Positions 1 through 8,782 of a stretch of DNA of 10,903 nt are shown one piece after another. The stretch covers positions 1 to 10,903 of the forward strand of contig CAMWWJ010000088.1 of NCBI GenBank assembly GCA_947177925.1, written 5' to 3'. This DNA is from an uncultured Lachnospiraceae bacterium (GTDB lineage: Bacteria; Bacillota; Clostridia; Lachnospirales; Lachnospiraceae). The position numbers and the translations under genes are program-made. Numbering within the stretch: the first letter of the stretch is position 1; every line of letters begins with the position of its first letter. Below the pieces are notes generated by a model. That model did no database searches, was not told the origin of the DNA, and was given only the letters and a program-made list of their open reading frames with translations.

Positions 1-202
1 CCTCTATAATGACCTTTCCCTCAGAAGGCTTGTCGACGCTCCCAAGAATATGCAATAATGTAGATTTTCCGGAGCCGGAAGCTCCTACGATTGCTACAAA
101 TTCCCCTTTCTCTATGGAAAAGTCAATGTGATCCAAGGCTGTCACCTGATTATTGCCGGTGCCGTATACCTTCCTTACCCCCTGACATTTCAAAATCTCC
201 AT
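1..202 (-). CDS. ABC transporter ATP-binding protein, N-terminal part (runs off the left edge)
   Basis: This is the first 67 codons of an ABC ATPase; the rest lies beyond the window. It begins MEILKCQGVRKVYGTG, with an A-loop tyrosine at residue 13, and carries a perfect Walker A, GASGSGKST, at about residues 43-51. The segment VTALDHIDFSIEKGEF before the P-loop is typical of the LolD/MacB/BceA branch, whose members pair with FtsX-like permeases and export or detoxify lipoproteins, macrolides or cell-wall-active peptides. The Q-loop, signature and Walker B lie outside the window, so the subfamily cannot be fixed. The ATG at 200-202 is preceded by GGGAGG, a strong ribosome binding site. The gene follows the histidine kinase by 71 bp on the same strand, as expected for a sensor-regulator-transporter operon whose permease should come next to the left. 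Confidence 0.9.
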   Translation of the reverse strand, partial: MEILKCQGVRKVYGTGNNQVTALDHIDFSIEKGEFVAIVGASGSGKSTLLHILGSVDKPSEGKVIIE

Positions 203-251
203 CTTTTCCTCCCTTTCCTTTCCTGAAATCGTATGTTTACTACCATTTCAT

Positions 252-271
252 TGTAACAAAGAAAAGTGACA
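252..271. promoter_or_regulatory. Candidate response-regulator operator upstream of the ABC ATPase
   Basis: The plus strand shows TGTAAC, eight A-rich bases, then GTGACA: an imperfect inverted repeat with five of six positions matching. It sits in the 71-bp gap between the kinase stop and the ABC ATPase start. In BceRS-like modules the regulator usually binds an inverted repeat directly upstream of the transporter genes. I see no convincing -35/-10 pair beside it. The assignment to the neighbouring regulator is inference from position. Confidence 0.25.
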
Positions 272-273
272 GC

Positions 274-1461
274 TCAGTGACTATAAACCCTGACTTCAAA
301 ACAGGCTCCTCCATCCGGCAGATTTCTTGCGGTAATGGTTCCATTTTGTAATTCAAAAATAGACTTAGCAAGAGCAAGTCCGATGCCGATACCGCCGTCC
401 CCTGCATCCTTTCCCCGATAAAAACGTTTAAAAAGATAGGGCAGGTCTTCTTTTGCAAAGCCCGCTCCCTCATCCCATATTAAGATTTCCACATATAGGG
501 GGTTTTGGGAATAATCGCAATAAATCCTCCCACCGGAAGCAGAATGCTCCATACAGTTTTTCAATAGATTCAGGAAAGCCTCCATAGTCCAGTCCATGTC
601 CCCTGATATGGCAATACATCCATGTTCCGGGATTTCCACCGTCACCTGTTTTTCTTCTAACAGCTCCCACAGATTGTCCGCCGCAAGATTTAAGACAGTA
701 TAAATATCCACCTGCTCCCGTCTTAGCTTTAAATTGCCGGAATCAATGCATGAAAGCCGAAGCAGCCCTTCCTCCAGAACACTCAACCGTTCTAACTGCC
801 CAAGCGCCTGCTCTACATACAGGGATGGTTCCTTTGCTTTTAAAAGCTGCAGGGAAACAGAGGCTGCCGTAATGGGAGTTTTTAGCTGATGGGCGATATT
901 TGCCAGATTATCCGCATAATTTTTTTTTGCTTTTAAAGCGTTCTCCCTTGTCTGATACAAAGCGGTTACGGTTTTATAGATTTCATCCTGCAGCAATGAG
1001 AACTCATCCTCCCTTCCCGGTATCATGGTTCCCACCCCCTGCAAATTCACCTGCTCCAGATAAGCGGTCAATTCCTCGATCCGTCTTCGGTTCTTTCTTT
1101 CAAGAAGAAAAAACAGGAACAGAAAGAAAAGGCTTCCTGCAACAAAAAAAGCCCCTGGCACTATCCAAAAACCTGATTGTCCATTCATCCAGAAATCCTT
1201 TGCCCGATATCCATGCTGTAATAAGAATCCGCTTTCCTCGCTTCTCCATCCTGCTCCTGACCGATATTGCTTCAGCATTGTCAACAGCCTCTGTTCTGCC
1301 TCCGGCCCCATTTCCGCCATCTGTCCGCATATCCGGGAAAGCAGGTCAAACTGTGCCTGACTATACCAATATGCCCAGAAAGCAGAAACCAATCCTATGC
1401 TCAGCAAAGAAACCGTCAAAATCAAAAGAATCGTAGTTTTCTTATTTTTATGGGGTATCAT
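274..1461 (-). CDS. Sensor histidine kinase, membrane-bound, of the module beside an ABC transporter
   Basis: A 395-residue sensor kinase that should phosphorylate the response regulator encoded just before it. Membrane segments lie at about residues 10-30 and 99-121 and enclose an extracytoplasmic loop of about 65 residues; I see no separate sensor domain. The H box is NIAHQLKTP with phospho-acceptor His191. The N box contains LNLLKNC with Asn302, G1 is DEGAG at 330-334, an F-box-like LFKRFYRG lies at 343-350, and G2 is GIGIGLAL at 357-364. All catalytic boxes are present, so it should be active. I chose the ATG at 1461 rather than an in-frame upstream ATG at 1509. It forms an ATGA overlap with the regulator stop and has GGAGG seven bases upstream. 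The loop is longer than in classical BceS intramembrane sensors, so the signal is unknown. Confidence 0.93.
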   Translation of the reverse strand: MIPHKNKKTTILLILTVSLLSIGLVSAFWAYWYSQAQFDLLSRICGQMAEMGPEAEQRLLTMLKQYRSGAGWRSEESGFLLQHGYRAKDFWMNGQSGFWIVPGAFFVAGSLFFLFLFFLLERKNRRRIEELTAYLEQVNLQGVGTMIPGREDEFSLLQDEIYKTVTALYQTRENALKAKKNYADNLANIAHQLKTPITAASVSLQLLKAKEPSLYVEQALGQLERLSVLEEGLLRLSCIDSGNLKLRREQVDIYTVLNLAADNLWELLEEKQVTVEIPEHGCIAISGDMDWTMEAFLNLLKNCMEHSASGGRIYCDYSQNPLYVEILIWDEGAGFAKEDLPYLFKRFYRGKDAGDGGIGIGLALAKSIFELQNGTITARNLPDGGACFEVRVYSH

Positions 1462-2129
1462 AATGTATCCTCCATGCGATAGCCAAAGCTTCGGACTGTT
1501 TTCATACATGCCGGATTTCCAAGCTTTTCCCTAAGCCGCTTCATGGTCACCGTCAATGTATTATCATTTACAAAGTTTCCATTGGAATCCCATATTTCTT
1601 CCAGCAGTTTCTTTCTTGTAACCGTCTTTCCTTTATTCTCCATAAGCCGGAGCAATACCTGATATTCCATACGGCTTAGCAGCACTTCCTCATCCCCATG
1701 ACAGACCTTCATCTTTTCCCTGTCCAGATGAATCCTGTCACAAAATAACTTGTCCGCCTCATAATTTCCCGCTCTGCGCAATATTGCCATCATTCTGGAA
1801 TACAATATTTCCAGTTCAAAGGGCTTTACCACATAGTCATCCGCTCCATTCTGAAATCCTTTTACAATATCTTCCGTTTCTCCCTTTACCGTCAAAAACA
1901 AAACCGGAAGGCTGTCCCCGAAACGTCTTCGAATCCAGCCGCATAACAAATCACCGCTTCCGTCCGGCAGATTCCAGTCAATGAGGATAATGGAAGGCTG
2001 CTTTTTTTGCAGAGCCTGTTTGGTGGCAGAAACTGTTTCTAAGACAGTCACGTGAAAGTCCTTTGCTTCCAGGTAGGCTTTTACGCCTTGTGCTATGTGC
2101 TTATCGTCCTCTGTGTAGTAGACTTCCAA
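1458..2129 (-). CDS. OmpR/PhoB-family response regulator
   Basis: A 223-residue two-component regulator. The receiver domain (about 1-115) has the acidic pair Asp8/Asp9, phospho-acceptor Asp51 in LIDWNLPDG, Thr80 and Lys102 in VVKPF. The C-terminal third is a winged helix ending in LTVTMKRLREKLG and VRSFGYRME, typical of the OmpR DNA-binding domain. An open frame extends upstream to a TTG at 2162. I prefer the TTG at 2129, because AAAGGAG lies nine bases before it and the protein then begins MEVYYTEDDK, the normal start of a receiver domain. The stop overlaps the kinase start by four bases. A TATAAT at 2171-2176 lies upstream without a good -35, and no terminator separates it from jetD, so transcription may partly come from the Wadjet operon. 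Confidence 0.92.
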   Translation of the reverse strand: MEVYYTEDDKHIAQGVKAYLEAKDFHVTVLETVSATKQALQKKQPSIILIDWNLPDGSGDLLCGWIRRRFGDSLPVLFLTVKGETEDIVKGFQNGADDYVVKPFELEILYSRMMAILRRAGNYEADKLFCDRIHLDREKMKVCHGDEEVLLSRMEYQVLLRLMENKGKTVTRKKLLEEIWDSNGNFVNDNTLTVTMKRLREKLGNPACMKTVRSFGYRMEDTL

Positions 2130-2188
2130 TTTGGGTTGCTCCTTTCGCTTTCCATAATCCAACTCCTGCTATTATATGAAAAATAACA

Positions 2189-3421
2189 CTAAGCAAAATC
2201 CGCAGGACAAACACATTCCTGTTCTAACTTTATGTTATGCTCCAACATATAAGAAATCAGCTCCTGTAAATCATTTTCCTCCCCCGCATCCCTCTCCATG
2301 ATTTTTCGCAGCCGGATTCTGTCATGTTCCGTTAATTCTTTTCCATATCGGCAGTATGCTGACAGAGTGTTCAAATCCATATGATATCTCTTAAAAGGCA
2401 TTTCCGTTTTGACACAAAGATCTTTGTAAATCTCAAATCCTCCTGCATCAATATCTCCAAAATGGTAATACTCCGCATTTGGAAGAACATGATAAATTGT
2501 TTGCAAAAGCCTGCGCCTGACAGAATTATGATATCCTCCCAAATAAATAATCAGGCTTTCCTTTTCCTCCCATCTGAAAAATGTTGTAAGATTCTCTATT
2601 GTCAGGACTTTCTTCACCTCCGACACATCACAGAAGCTTACAGCAGACAAATCATCGCCGGAAATTCCAATTCCCTGTTTCAGATGACGGATATCATATT
2701 CCGCCTGACGTATTTTCAGTGCCGCCTGCCCCTTAAAATATACATAATTGGGTGTATGATAGATACCATACTCCGCCAGAATTTCTGTCAAATCCTTCTT
2801 CCAAAAATCCTCTCCGAAATTCTGAAAAACCTTCCCTAACTTCCCGCTGATACTCTCCAAAACTTTTGAATCACGAAAAACTTCTATGGAAAACTCCCTG
2901 ATATAGCACTGCCGCTCATTCTTCTCAACTTCATAAATTCCCTTTAACAAAAGCTCCGTTCCCAAACTGTCTTTCAGATCAATATATTCCTTTACTGATT
3001 GATTGGCCTTAAGCCTGTTAAGCAAATATTCCTGAAACCTTGTACATACAGGCGTATCATACACACTGCCATATTTCTCTAACATAGCAACATTTTCAAA
3101 AATCAAAGTATTCTTCGGAACACGATTTACATAACAATATGCCTGTTCTAACCGATGAAGATTCAGAACCACCTTGGAAATAATATGATTTTCCTTTCCT
3201 TTTTTCCATATAATCCGAATATAGCCCTTTTCTTCCAGCATTCTCATGTAATCATGTATGCTCTCATATTCACAGGAGCTTTCATCAAAATACATGGGTA
3301 TTTTTTTCTTATCAAAAGTAAAATCTATATGAATATTTACTTTATTTTCTCCGGTAAAGAGCCTGCTTCTCTCATAAGAATCCAACAGCATATTTAAAAT
3401 CTTTTTATCATATTGTACCAT
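2189..3421 (-). CDS. jetD: Wadjet system nuclease subunit JetD (TOPRIM / DUF2220)
   Basis: A 410-residue protein and last gene of the Wadjet operon. JetD is the DNA-cleaving subunit, related to topoisomerase VI/Spo11 TOPRIM enzymes, and cuts circular DNA captured by JetABC. The C-terminal half shows the TOPRIM signature: the conserved glutamate in TIENLTTF (Glu276), then HFGDIDAGG with Asp323 and Asp325 as the metal-binding DxD pair. Between them lies LIIYLGGYHNSVRRRLL, and a helical region follows. The N-terminal half looks like a winged-helix, DNA- or JetC-interacting arm, without recognisable catalytic residues. The frame opens at a TTG at 3439, but the ATG at 3421 has GGAGAGG seven bases upstream and is preferred; it overlaps the end of jetC by 14 bp. 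The key residues are intact, so the nuclease is expected to be functional. Confidence 0.9.
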   Translation of the reverse strand: MVQYDKKILNMLLDSYERSRLFTGENKVNIHIDFTFDKKKIPMYFDESSCEYESIHDYMRMLEEKGYIRIIWKKGKENHIISKVVLNLHRLEQAYCYVNRVPKNTLIFENVAMLEKYGSVYDTPVCTRFQEYLLNRLKANQSVKEYIDLKDSLGTELLLKGIYEVEKNERQCYIREFSIEVFRDSKVLESISGKLGKVFQNFGEDFWKKDLTEILAEYGIYHTPNYVYFKGQAALKIRQAEYDIRHLKQGIGISGDDLSAVSFCDVSEVKKVLTIENLTTFFRWEEKESLIIYLGGYHNSVRRRLLQTIYHVLPNAEYYHFGDIDAGGFEIYKDLCVKTEMPFKRYHMDLNTLSAYCRYGKELTEHDRIRLRKIMERDAGEENDLQELISYMLEHNIKLEQECVCPADFA

Positions 3422-6400
3422 TATGATACCTCTCCACAAAGCTTACCTTTTCATCTGTCATAGCCAAAAGTGTTTCTTCCACATAAGGACTGATATACTG
3501 GATTTTATCCGGGGGAGCCGCAATAATAATCTGAAGAGGCAGACGTCTTAAAAATTCCAAAACACCACCGATTCTTTCATCATCCATATTATTAAATGCT
3601 TCGTCAAACATCACAAGTCCTATGGAATCTCCGCCAATTCCATTCTTATATAATTGCACAAAAGAAGCCGCCACTGTAACATAAAAAGGCGTCTGTGTCT
3701 CGCCGCCGCTCTTTTCTTCACATACCTTGGAATAAAAAGAATAATTTCCATCGCTATGAACAATTTTGATATCGTAGTCCATATAGGTTCTGTAATCTAC
3801 AAACTCATCCAATGCTTTTGTGCTATTCTCATTATCTATTGCAAGCCTTTCAAACAGTTCATCAATTACCTCCTTATGATTTTCATGAAAAAGCCCGCTG
3901 AAAATAGACTCACCCTGCATGGCATTAAAATCATCCATAATCATTTCATAGTACTGTCTGTATCGCCTGCTTGGCATATAAATAAACTCATATTTTTCAT
4001 TACTGAACACAATATCACTAAGAGCCTTATTCAACTCTTTAAATTCACTTTGGGCATTTTTCATATTTTCCTGCAGTTTCGATAAAAACTGCTCCCTAAA
4101 CTCTTCCTCTGCTGCCTTTCGCGCAGATTCCACCTTGTCCTCATAACTTAATAATTCAGAATTCTTCAGCTTATCATACTCCATGGCAAAATCCGGATAG
4201 CCCTCTATCGTAGGAGCCGCGCCAAAATCATGGGCCGTCTTATATTCTACCATTGCCTTTTCCATGTTCTTCTGTGCTGTATCTATACTGGTGAGATTCG
4301 CTTTTTTTCTTCTTGTAAAATTATCACTGAATTGGGACAGCGTCTTGTCTGATGTCTGTTTTTCATAATCCTTGTTCCAGGAAATCAGCAGATTTTCTGC
4401 TTTTGCCCCCAATTCCATATAAGCCGCCTTCCGCTCCGTATACTTTGCCTGCTGACTGGAAATATTCTCCTTCGTTTTCCGGATTCTTTCCGTAATTATG
4501 CCAACAGTCTGATTCATCTTCATGTGCTCTTTTTCAAGCTCCTTTATGATATCTTCCAGCGCATCCAGCTGAAGTTGCTTTTGAAGCATATTGGCATTCT
4601 TTTCCAAAGTTGCAATATTTGCCTCACACTTTTTGATTTCCTCCGTGACAGACCAGATATCATGTATCACATCAATACGATACCGGATGTCCGTATCCAT
4701 ATCCGTTCCCAAAGGCCCTATTACAAAATCCAGCTGTTCATTCCTCTCCTTTTGTTCCTTAAGCAGCTTCTCCAATTCCTTTTCTTTACAGATTGCCTGC
4801 TCCAGCTGGACCTTGACAGCGTTCCTGCCGATATAGGGGGTTTCATAAATCACCGGCTTGATGGCACTTGCCACGTGGTTCTGGTATTTCATGCACTCCT
4901 TTGTAATGGAAACAGAATATTTCTTCAATTCACTGTAGTGATTGCACATATGAACTTTTCCCAGTATCATATTAATGAATTGCTTTGCATAAATATTTTG
5001 GGAAGTTACGATTGTTGCCAGACTTCCTTCCGGTGCCTGGGTATACTCCTCCAGCTTCTGTGTATTGATAAGCCCCACTCCATAGGCCTTTCTTTCCTTT
5101 CTAAGCCGGTCATAGGTGCCCAGTGCAATATCAAAGTTCTCCGGCTCTACCAGAATATAAAACCTTTGGGTATTTAAGTAGCCTTCTACCGCATTCCGCC
5201 ACTCTTCATCCTCAATTTCCAAAAGCTCACAAAGAACTCGCGGCTCTGGTGTTCTTCCAATCCGTATAAACTCTGCTTTCACAGCCTCCATCACCCGGGA
5301 CACTTCCTCCGGATAGGACATCTTCTTTTCTTTCAATTTCCCAATACGCTGCTCTGTTTCCCTTTTCTCTATATCGATCTCATTTATTTTGATAGACACC
5401 TCTGCCTTTTTCCTATGTACCTTTTCATACATCTTCTTTTTATAAGAAACCACTTCCTGCAGTGTCTCTTTAAATTGAGCCAGTTCTGTCATTTCTTCCA
5501 CGTGCAGAAGCAATTCCTGATATCTCCCCACGCAATCATCAACATCCTTTACCTTCAACAAAGCTTTAACCTGATTCCTGGCCTCCTTTATGCTCTTCAT
5601 CAGTATTTCCCGACCTGCAAGAAGTTCTTCTTTTCTATCCTGCAGGCTTTCCATCCTTTTCTTTTGTTCATCTCTCGCAATAAAGTCTTTATCCTGTAAA
5701 AGCTCCGCACGCAGATTATCTCTGATTTCCTGTCGTTCCCGTTTCTCTTTTCCAAGCAATTCCGCTTTAGACTGCTGCTCCTCCAAACGATATTCATCGC
5801 TTTTTACTTCATGCTCCAACCGAAGGATTTCTTCACTGATCAAATCCGCTTCCACACGCCCAAGAAAATATTCATACATCCGGTCTTTTTTCAAACCTTC
5901 CACTACCTGTTCATGATACCGCTCAATACCAGAAAGCCTTTCAATCCGTATCTTCACATTTTCCAATGTTTTCTGCATATCCTGATAAGTTCGTACATTT
6001 TCTCTCAAAATATGAATATTTACTTCTTTCTCATCCAATACGTAAGAATAGACAAAGTCCTTGATATCATCAATCGGACGGAATGCCATTGCTTTTGGAA
6101 TCAGCCTGAAAAACTTATCTTCTATTCTTCCAAACCGGTTTCGCATCATCACTTTGGCATCTTTATCTGTTGTACACCACGTTTTTATCCTTTTTGCATT
6201 GGCAACACGAAACTGGGAAATGGATCTGGGTGTTTTTCCCAAAAAGAACATCTCCTCCTCCATCCTTACACCATCCATCAGATACCTTGTCCATTTTTCC
6301 TGCCCTTCTGAGGCGGAATCAATCACTGCCCCTACAATAAAATAACGCTGCCTGCTCTCTTCGTAGAATTCCAAAGCCACATGAGCGCTGATTTCTCCGC

Positions 6401-6650
6401 TTCTCTCGTAAGGCTTATTCTCCCTTCCTGTCTTGCAACGTATATATCCGGTCAGCTTTCTTTTTCCATTTTCATGTGCCGCTTTGTTGAAGTAATTATT
6501 GGAACAGGTTACGACAAACTGAATGGCATCCAAAAAAGTAGACTTACCGGCACCATTTTCTCCGGAAATCAGTGTAGAATCGCCTATTTCAATAGTGTTA
6601 TTCGTAAAGCGGTGCCAATTAATCAGCTTCACTCTCATCAGCTTCTTCAT
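3408..6650 (-). CDS. jetC: Wadjet system SMC/MukB-like ATPase JetC
   Basis: A 1080-residue SMC-type ATPase, the motor of the Wadjet loop-extruding complex. The N-terminal head has LINWHRF followed by Walker A GENGAGKST at residues 30-38. Long charged heptad-like stretches at about 225-450 and 612-900 read as antiparallel coiled-coil arms, with a globular hinge between them (about 455-610, LEIEDEEWRNAVEGYLNTQ and following). The C-terminal head carries the ABC-type signature KSGGETQ (980-986) and Walker B GLVMFDEAF (1011-1019) with Asp1016/Glu1017. The reading frame is intact. The ATG at 6648-6650 has AAAGGAG nine bases upstream and lies inside the end of jetB (32-bp overlap), implying translational coupling. 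A second ATG four codons later is possible. SbcC or RecN is excluded by the MukB-like head and the jetABCD context. Confidence 0.94.
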   Translation of the reverse strand: MKKLMRVKLINWHRFTNNTIEIGDSTLISGENGAGKSTFLDAIQFVVTCSNNYFNKAAHENGKRKLTGYIRCKTGRENKPYERSGEISAHVALEFYEESRQRYFIVGAVIDSASEGQEKWTRYLMDGVRMEEEMFFLGKTPRSISQFRVANAKRIKTWCTTDKDAKVMMRNRFGRIEDKFFRLIPKAMAFRPIDDIKDFVYSYVLDEKEVNIHILRENVRTYQDMQKTLENVKIRIERLSGIERYHEQVVEGLKKDRMYEYFLGRVEADLISEEILRLEHEVKSDEYRLEEQQSKAELLGKEKRERQEIRDNLRAELLQDKDFIARDEQKKRMESLQDRKEELLAGREILMKSIKEARNQVKALLKVKDVDDCVGRYQELLLHVEEMTELAQFKETLQEVVSYKKKMYEKVHRKKAEVSIKINEIDIEKRETEQRIGKLKEKKMSYPEEVSRVMEAVKAEFIRIGRTPEPRVLCELLEIEDEEWRNAVEGYLNTQRFYILVEPENFDIALGTYDRLRKERKAYGVGLINTQKLEEYTQAPEGSLATIVTSQNIYAKQFINMILGKVHMCNHYSELKKYSVSITKECMKYQNHVASAIKPVIYETPYIGRNAVKVQLEQAICKEKELEKLLKEQKERNEQLDFVIGPLGTDMDTDIRYRIDVIHDIWSVTEEIKKCEANIATLEKNANMLQKQLQLDALEDIIKELEKEHMKMNQTVGIITERIRKTKENISSQQAKYTERKAAYMELGAKAENLLISWNKDYEKQTSDKTLSQFSDNFTRRKKANLTSIDTAQKNMEKAMVEYKTAHDFGAAPTIEGYPDFAMEYDKLKNSELLSYEDKVESARKAAEEEFREQFLSKLQENMKNAQSEFKELNKALSDIVFSNEKYEFIYMPSRRYRQYYEMIMDDFNAMQGESIFSGLFHENHKEVIDELFERLAIDNENSTKALDEFVDYRTYMDYDIKIVHSDGNYSFYSKVCEEKSGGETQTPFYVTVAASFVQLYKNGIGGDSIGLVMFDEAFNNMDDERIGGVLEFLRRLPLQIIIAAPPDKIQYISPYVEETLLAMTDEKVSFVERYHNGTI

Positions 6651-7236
6651 CTGCCTTTGCTCCTTTCCGGTAATTTTCCAGCTTGCTGTATGCCTGTTTA
6701 ATATCTTCTACACGAACAGCCATTAGTATAGAATCAAATATGATAATCCTGGAATCCTCCTTCCCTAAATCCTTATCCAGGGTTTCTATAAGCTGAAACC
6801 TCCTAAATACACTCAAAGCATTTCTAAGAGTCGTCTTGTCTATCATCTTGTCCCTGATTTTGATACTTAAAAATTTATCATGTATATCTCCCAGATTGAC
6901 AATGACTTCATCGCTGACTGACAGTTCACGTTTTTTTTCATCATAGAGTATTCGTAAAATCAAAAGAATAATGGATTCAAACAATTTCAAATTATAACGA
7001 TTATAGTTTTTTGGGTTTGTCAACTGTATGACCCCATATTCTTCATTGATTTCCAATCGATACCCGGCTATAGAAAGATAGTCCGAGAATCTTTCTTTGT
7101 ACTTTAAAACAAAATAGTAATCCGAGCGGCTCACTGAGTTCCCTTTGCATAAAAAGCAATTGCTCAACAGCCGGTTACAGACTCTTGTAAAATCGTCCTT
7201 ATCCCTTTGCAGCATTCCTTCTAAAAAATCTCCCAT
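6619..7236 (-). CDS. jetB: Wadjet system KITE/MukE-like subunit JetB (DUF4194)
   Basis: A 205-residue subunit that in Wadjet complexes dimerises and binds the JetA kleisin, as MukE does for MukF. The sequence has the DUF4194 pattern: a helical start (FTRVCNRLLSNCFLCKG), then SDYYFVLKYKERFSDYLSIAGYRL. A winged-helix block follows, with LKLFESIILLILRILYDEKK and later LRNALSVFRRFQLIE. The final residues form an acidic tail (KADEEADESEAD), most of it encoded inside the overlap with jetC. The frame continues upstream to a TTG at 7287 inside jetA. I chose the ATG at 7236 because AAAGGG lies eight bases before it and it starts 14 bases after the jetA stop. It has no catalytic site and acts as a structural component. 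Confidence 0.9.
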   Translation of the reverse strand: MGDFLEGMLQRDKDDFTRVCNRLLSNCFLCKGNSVSRSDYYFVLKYKERFSDYLSIAGYRLEINEEYGVIQLTNPKNYNRYNLKLFESIILLILRILYDEKKRELSVSDEVIVNLGDIHDKFLSIKIRDKMIDKTTLRNALSVFRRFQLIETLDKDLGKEDSRIIIFDSILMAVRVEDIKQAYSKLENYRKGAKADEEADESEAD

Positions 7237-7250
7237 TTTTACAGCCCTTT

Positions 7251-8630
7251 TTATCCTTTCCAGATAATCATGAAATCCTTGAAGCAATATCCTTTCACTG
7301 TTAGTTCCTTTTTCATTTCCACGGTATATTTCATATTTTTTCTTTGTCCATATAAACGTACATAAATAATCTTTACAAAATCCTCTGCATTCTCCAATGG
7401 AAGATTGGATGCAAGAATCTGCCCGGTTTCTCCAATCTGCTCCTCCACATATCGGTTGATCTTATCCGGATTCATCACCCTCTGCATCTTCTCCATCATT
7501 TCCCGCACCTTTTTTTGCCGAATTTCCAAATCAGGTTCTTCTGCGCCAAGCTGCGCCGGCTGAAATTCTTTTTTTCCTTCAATTGCCGAATACAATGATT
7601 TTTCGTCTATTACGGACATACTATAAATCCGCACCAGTTCATCGAGAAATTCAATCCGATAAATCCCCGAAAGATCCATCTCTTCCTCATTCATTTTCTC
7701 ATTGATACCAATTAAAAGCTCTTTTAGCTGTCCTCTGATATCTTCACTTCCTGTCAGGAGAAATTTGGCCCTGCTGATCGCGGCCCTTTGATATTGTGTA
7801 TTCTTCCGGTTGATTTCCATCAGAATATCATCCATGTTCTGAAATGCAGTAATGACGTCCTGAATATATTGATAAACTAATTCCCCAGCCTCTTCTAAGG
7901 ATATTTCCTTAATTCCGGCAATATCCGCCTGCGCTTTTTCTATGTATGCCCTGCTCCTGCTTTTGCTCTCTAACCTCTCAACAATCTCCGGGCGAAATTT
8001 TGACACATTATCTGAGGTAAGCAGCCTGTGATATGCCTTGTCCACAATGTTCGTAATGTAATCATTAAAAAGAGCATCCATGATTTCTGCCACTGTGCTG
8101 TGCTTTGTCAGTTCATCAATGTAGTGCTTGATGCTGGAATTGAGATTTTTTAATCCGGTAACCAGCAAATCCGTATTTTCCAGTATCTGCAATAACACAA
8201 TTCCCGGATTATCCGTATTGCTCCGCACAAGGCTGTATATGGTATAAATATATCCCTGATACTCAATCTGCTTTCCTTCCGCTATTTCTGTCAGTGTCTT
8301 AATGACTTTAACCGCATATTCTTTAAAATTAACTCTTTGAACATAACTTTTATCGGTTTCAATTTCAATCCAGCCGTAATATTCCAATCTGCGCAGCATC
8401 CAATTCGCCTTGCTCCTGCTGTCACCTGATTCAATCTCTTCTTCCATAATGGAAGCGGCATTTGCCTGTTCAAAATAATACAAAAGCTCTTCCACCAGCA
8501 CGTCCCTTTCCACACCAAAAGAAAGCTGATTATTCATGACACGAAACAGCTTACAAATACATTCCCAATATGCAGTTTTACCCGGCGAAGCCAATGGTAC
8601 AAAAAATCTTTCAGGTAGTATATGGAACAT
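7251..8630 (-). CDS. jetA: Wadjet system kleisin-like subunit JetA
   Basis: A 459-residue first gene of the Wadjet operon. JetA is the kleisin (MukF-like) that bridges the JetC heads and holds JetB. It begins MFHILPERFFVPLASP, which I recognise as the start of the Firmicute JetA family (formerly DUF5716, found with type II Wadjet). Next comes a winged-helix-like region with WMLRRLEYYGWIEIE, where condensin-like subunits read as arginine-rich wHTH. The middle is a long alpha-helical part, and a C-terminal winged-helix-like piece ends in IIWKG. An in-frame TTG at 8645 would add five residues; the ATG at 8630 matches the family start, though its ribosome binding site (AAAGAAG) is modest. A strong promoter lies 48 bp upstream. 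Type II is my best reading; a profile search would settle the subtype. Confidence 0.88.
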   Translation of the reverse strand: MFHILPERFFVPLASPGKTAYWECICKLFRVMNNQLSFGVERDVLVEELLYYFEQANAASIMEEEIESGDSRSKANWMLRRLEYYGWIEIETDKSYVQRVNFKEYAVKVIKTLTEIAEGKQIEYQGYIYTIYSLVRSNTDNPGIVLLQILENTDLLVTGLKNLNSSIKHYIDELTKHSTVAEIMDALFNDYITNIVDKAYHRLLTSDNVSKFRPEIVERLESKSRSRAYIEKAQADIAGIKEISLEEAGELVYQYIQDVITAFQNMDDILMEINRKNTQYQRAAISRAKFLLTGSEDIRGQLKELLIGINEKMNEEEMDLSGIYRIEFLDELVRIYSMSVIDEKSLYSAIEGKKEFQPAQLGAEEPDLEIRQKKVREMMEKMQRVMNPDKINRYVEEQIGETGQILASNLPLENAEDFVKIIYVRLYGQRKNMKYTVEMKKELTVKGYCFKDFMIIWKG

Positions 8631-8677
8631 TTCGTCTTCTTTCAAGAGATACTCTTTTACATATTTTTCGTAAACAC

Positions 8678-8706
8678 ATTATACTATGATTGTATATTTT
8701 TCTCAA
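8678..8706 (-). promoter_or_regulatory. Sigma-A type promoter of the jetABCD operon
   Basis: The minus strand reads TTGAGA (8706-8701), a 17-base spacer, then the perfect TATAAT (8683-8678). Transcription would start about 40 bases before the jetA ATG. Another TATAAT at 8752-8747 has only a poor -35. The 136-bp gap between jetA and the upstream small gene holds nothing else that I can support: no convincing terminator and no clear operator. Read-through from upstream is therefore also possible. Confidence 0.8.
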
Positions 8707-8782
8707 TGGCGAGAATAAATTTTGCTTTGCCTCCGGTTTTTCTCCTATTATATCAAATAAAACTAATAATCAAACATTGCTA

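Noticed and set aside
900..1436. 178-residue plus-strand open frame opposite the histidine kinase
   Set aside because: It is antisense to intact kinase motifs; its product is Pro/Ser/Arg-rich with no recognisable domain.
4524..5177. Long plus-strand open frames opposite jetC (also 3654-4085 and 5811-6311)
   Set aside because: They are antisense to a clearly coding SMC gene, have low-complexity Phe/Leu/Ile/His-rich products and no family features, and arise from the codon bias of the real gene.
8706..8752. GGAGAA...TTCTC pairing upstream of jetA as a terminator for the DUF3791 cassette
   Set aside because: The stem is short with a long loop and no T-run follows, so it does not meet the pattern of an intrinsic terminator.
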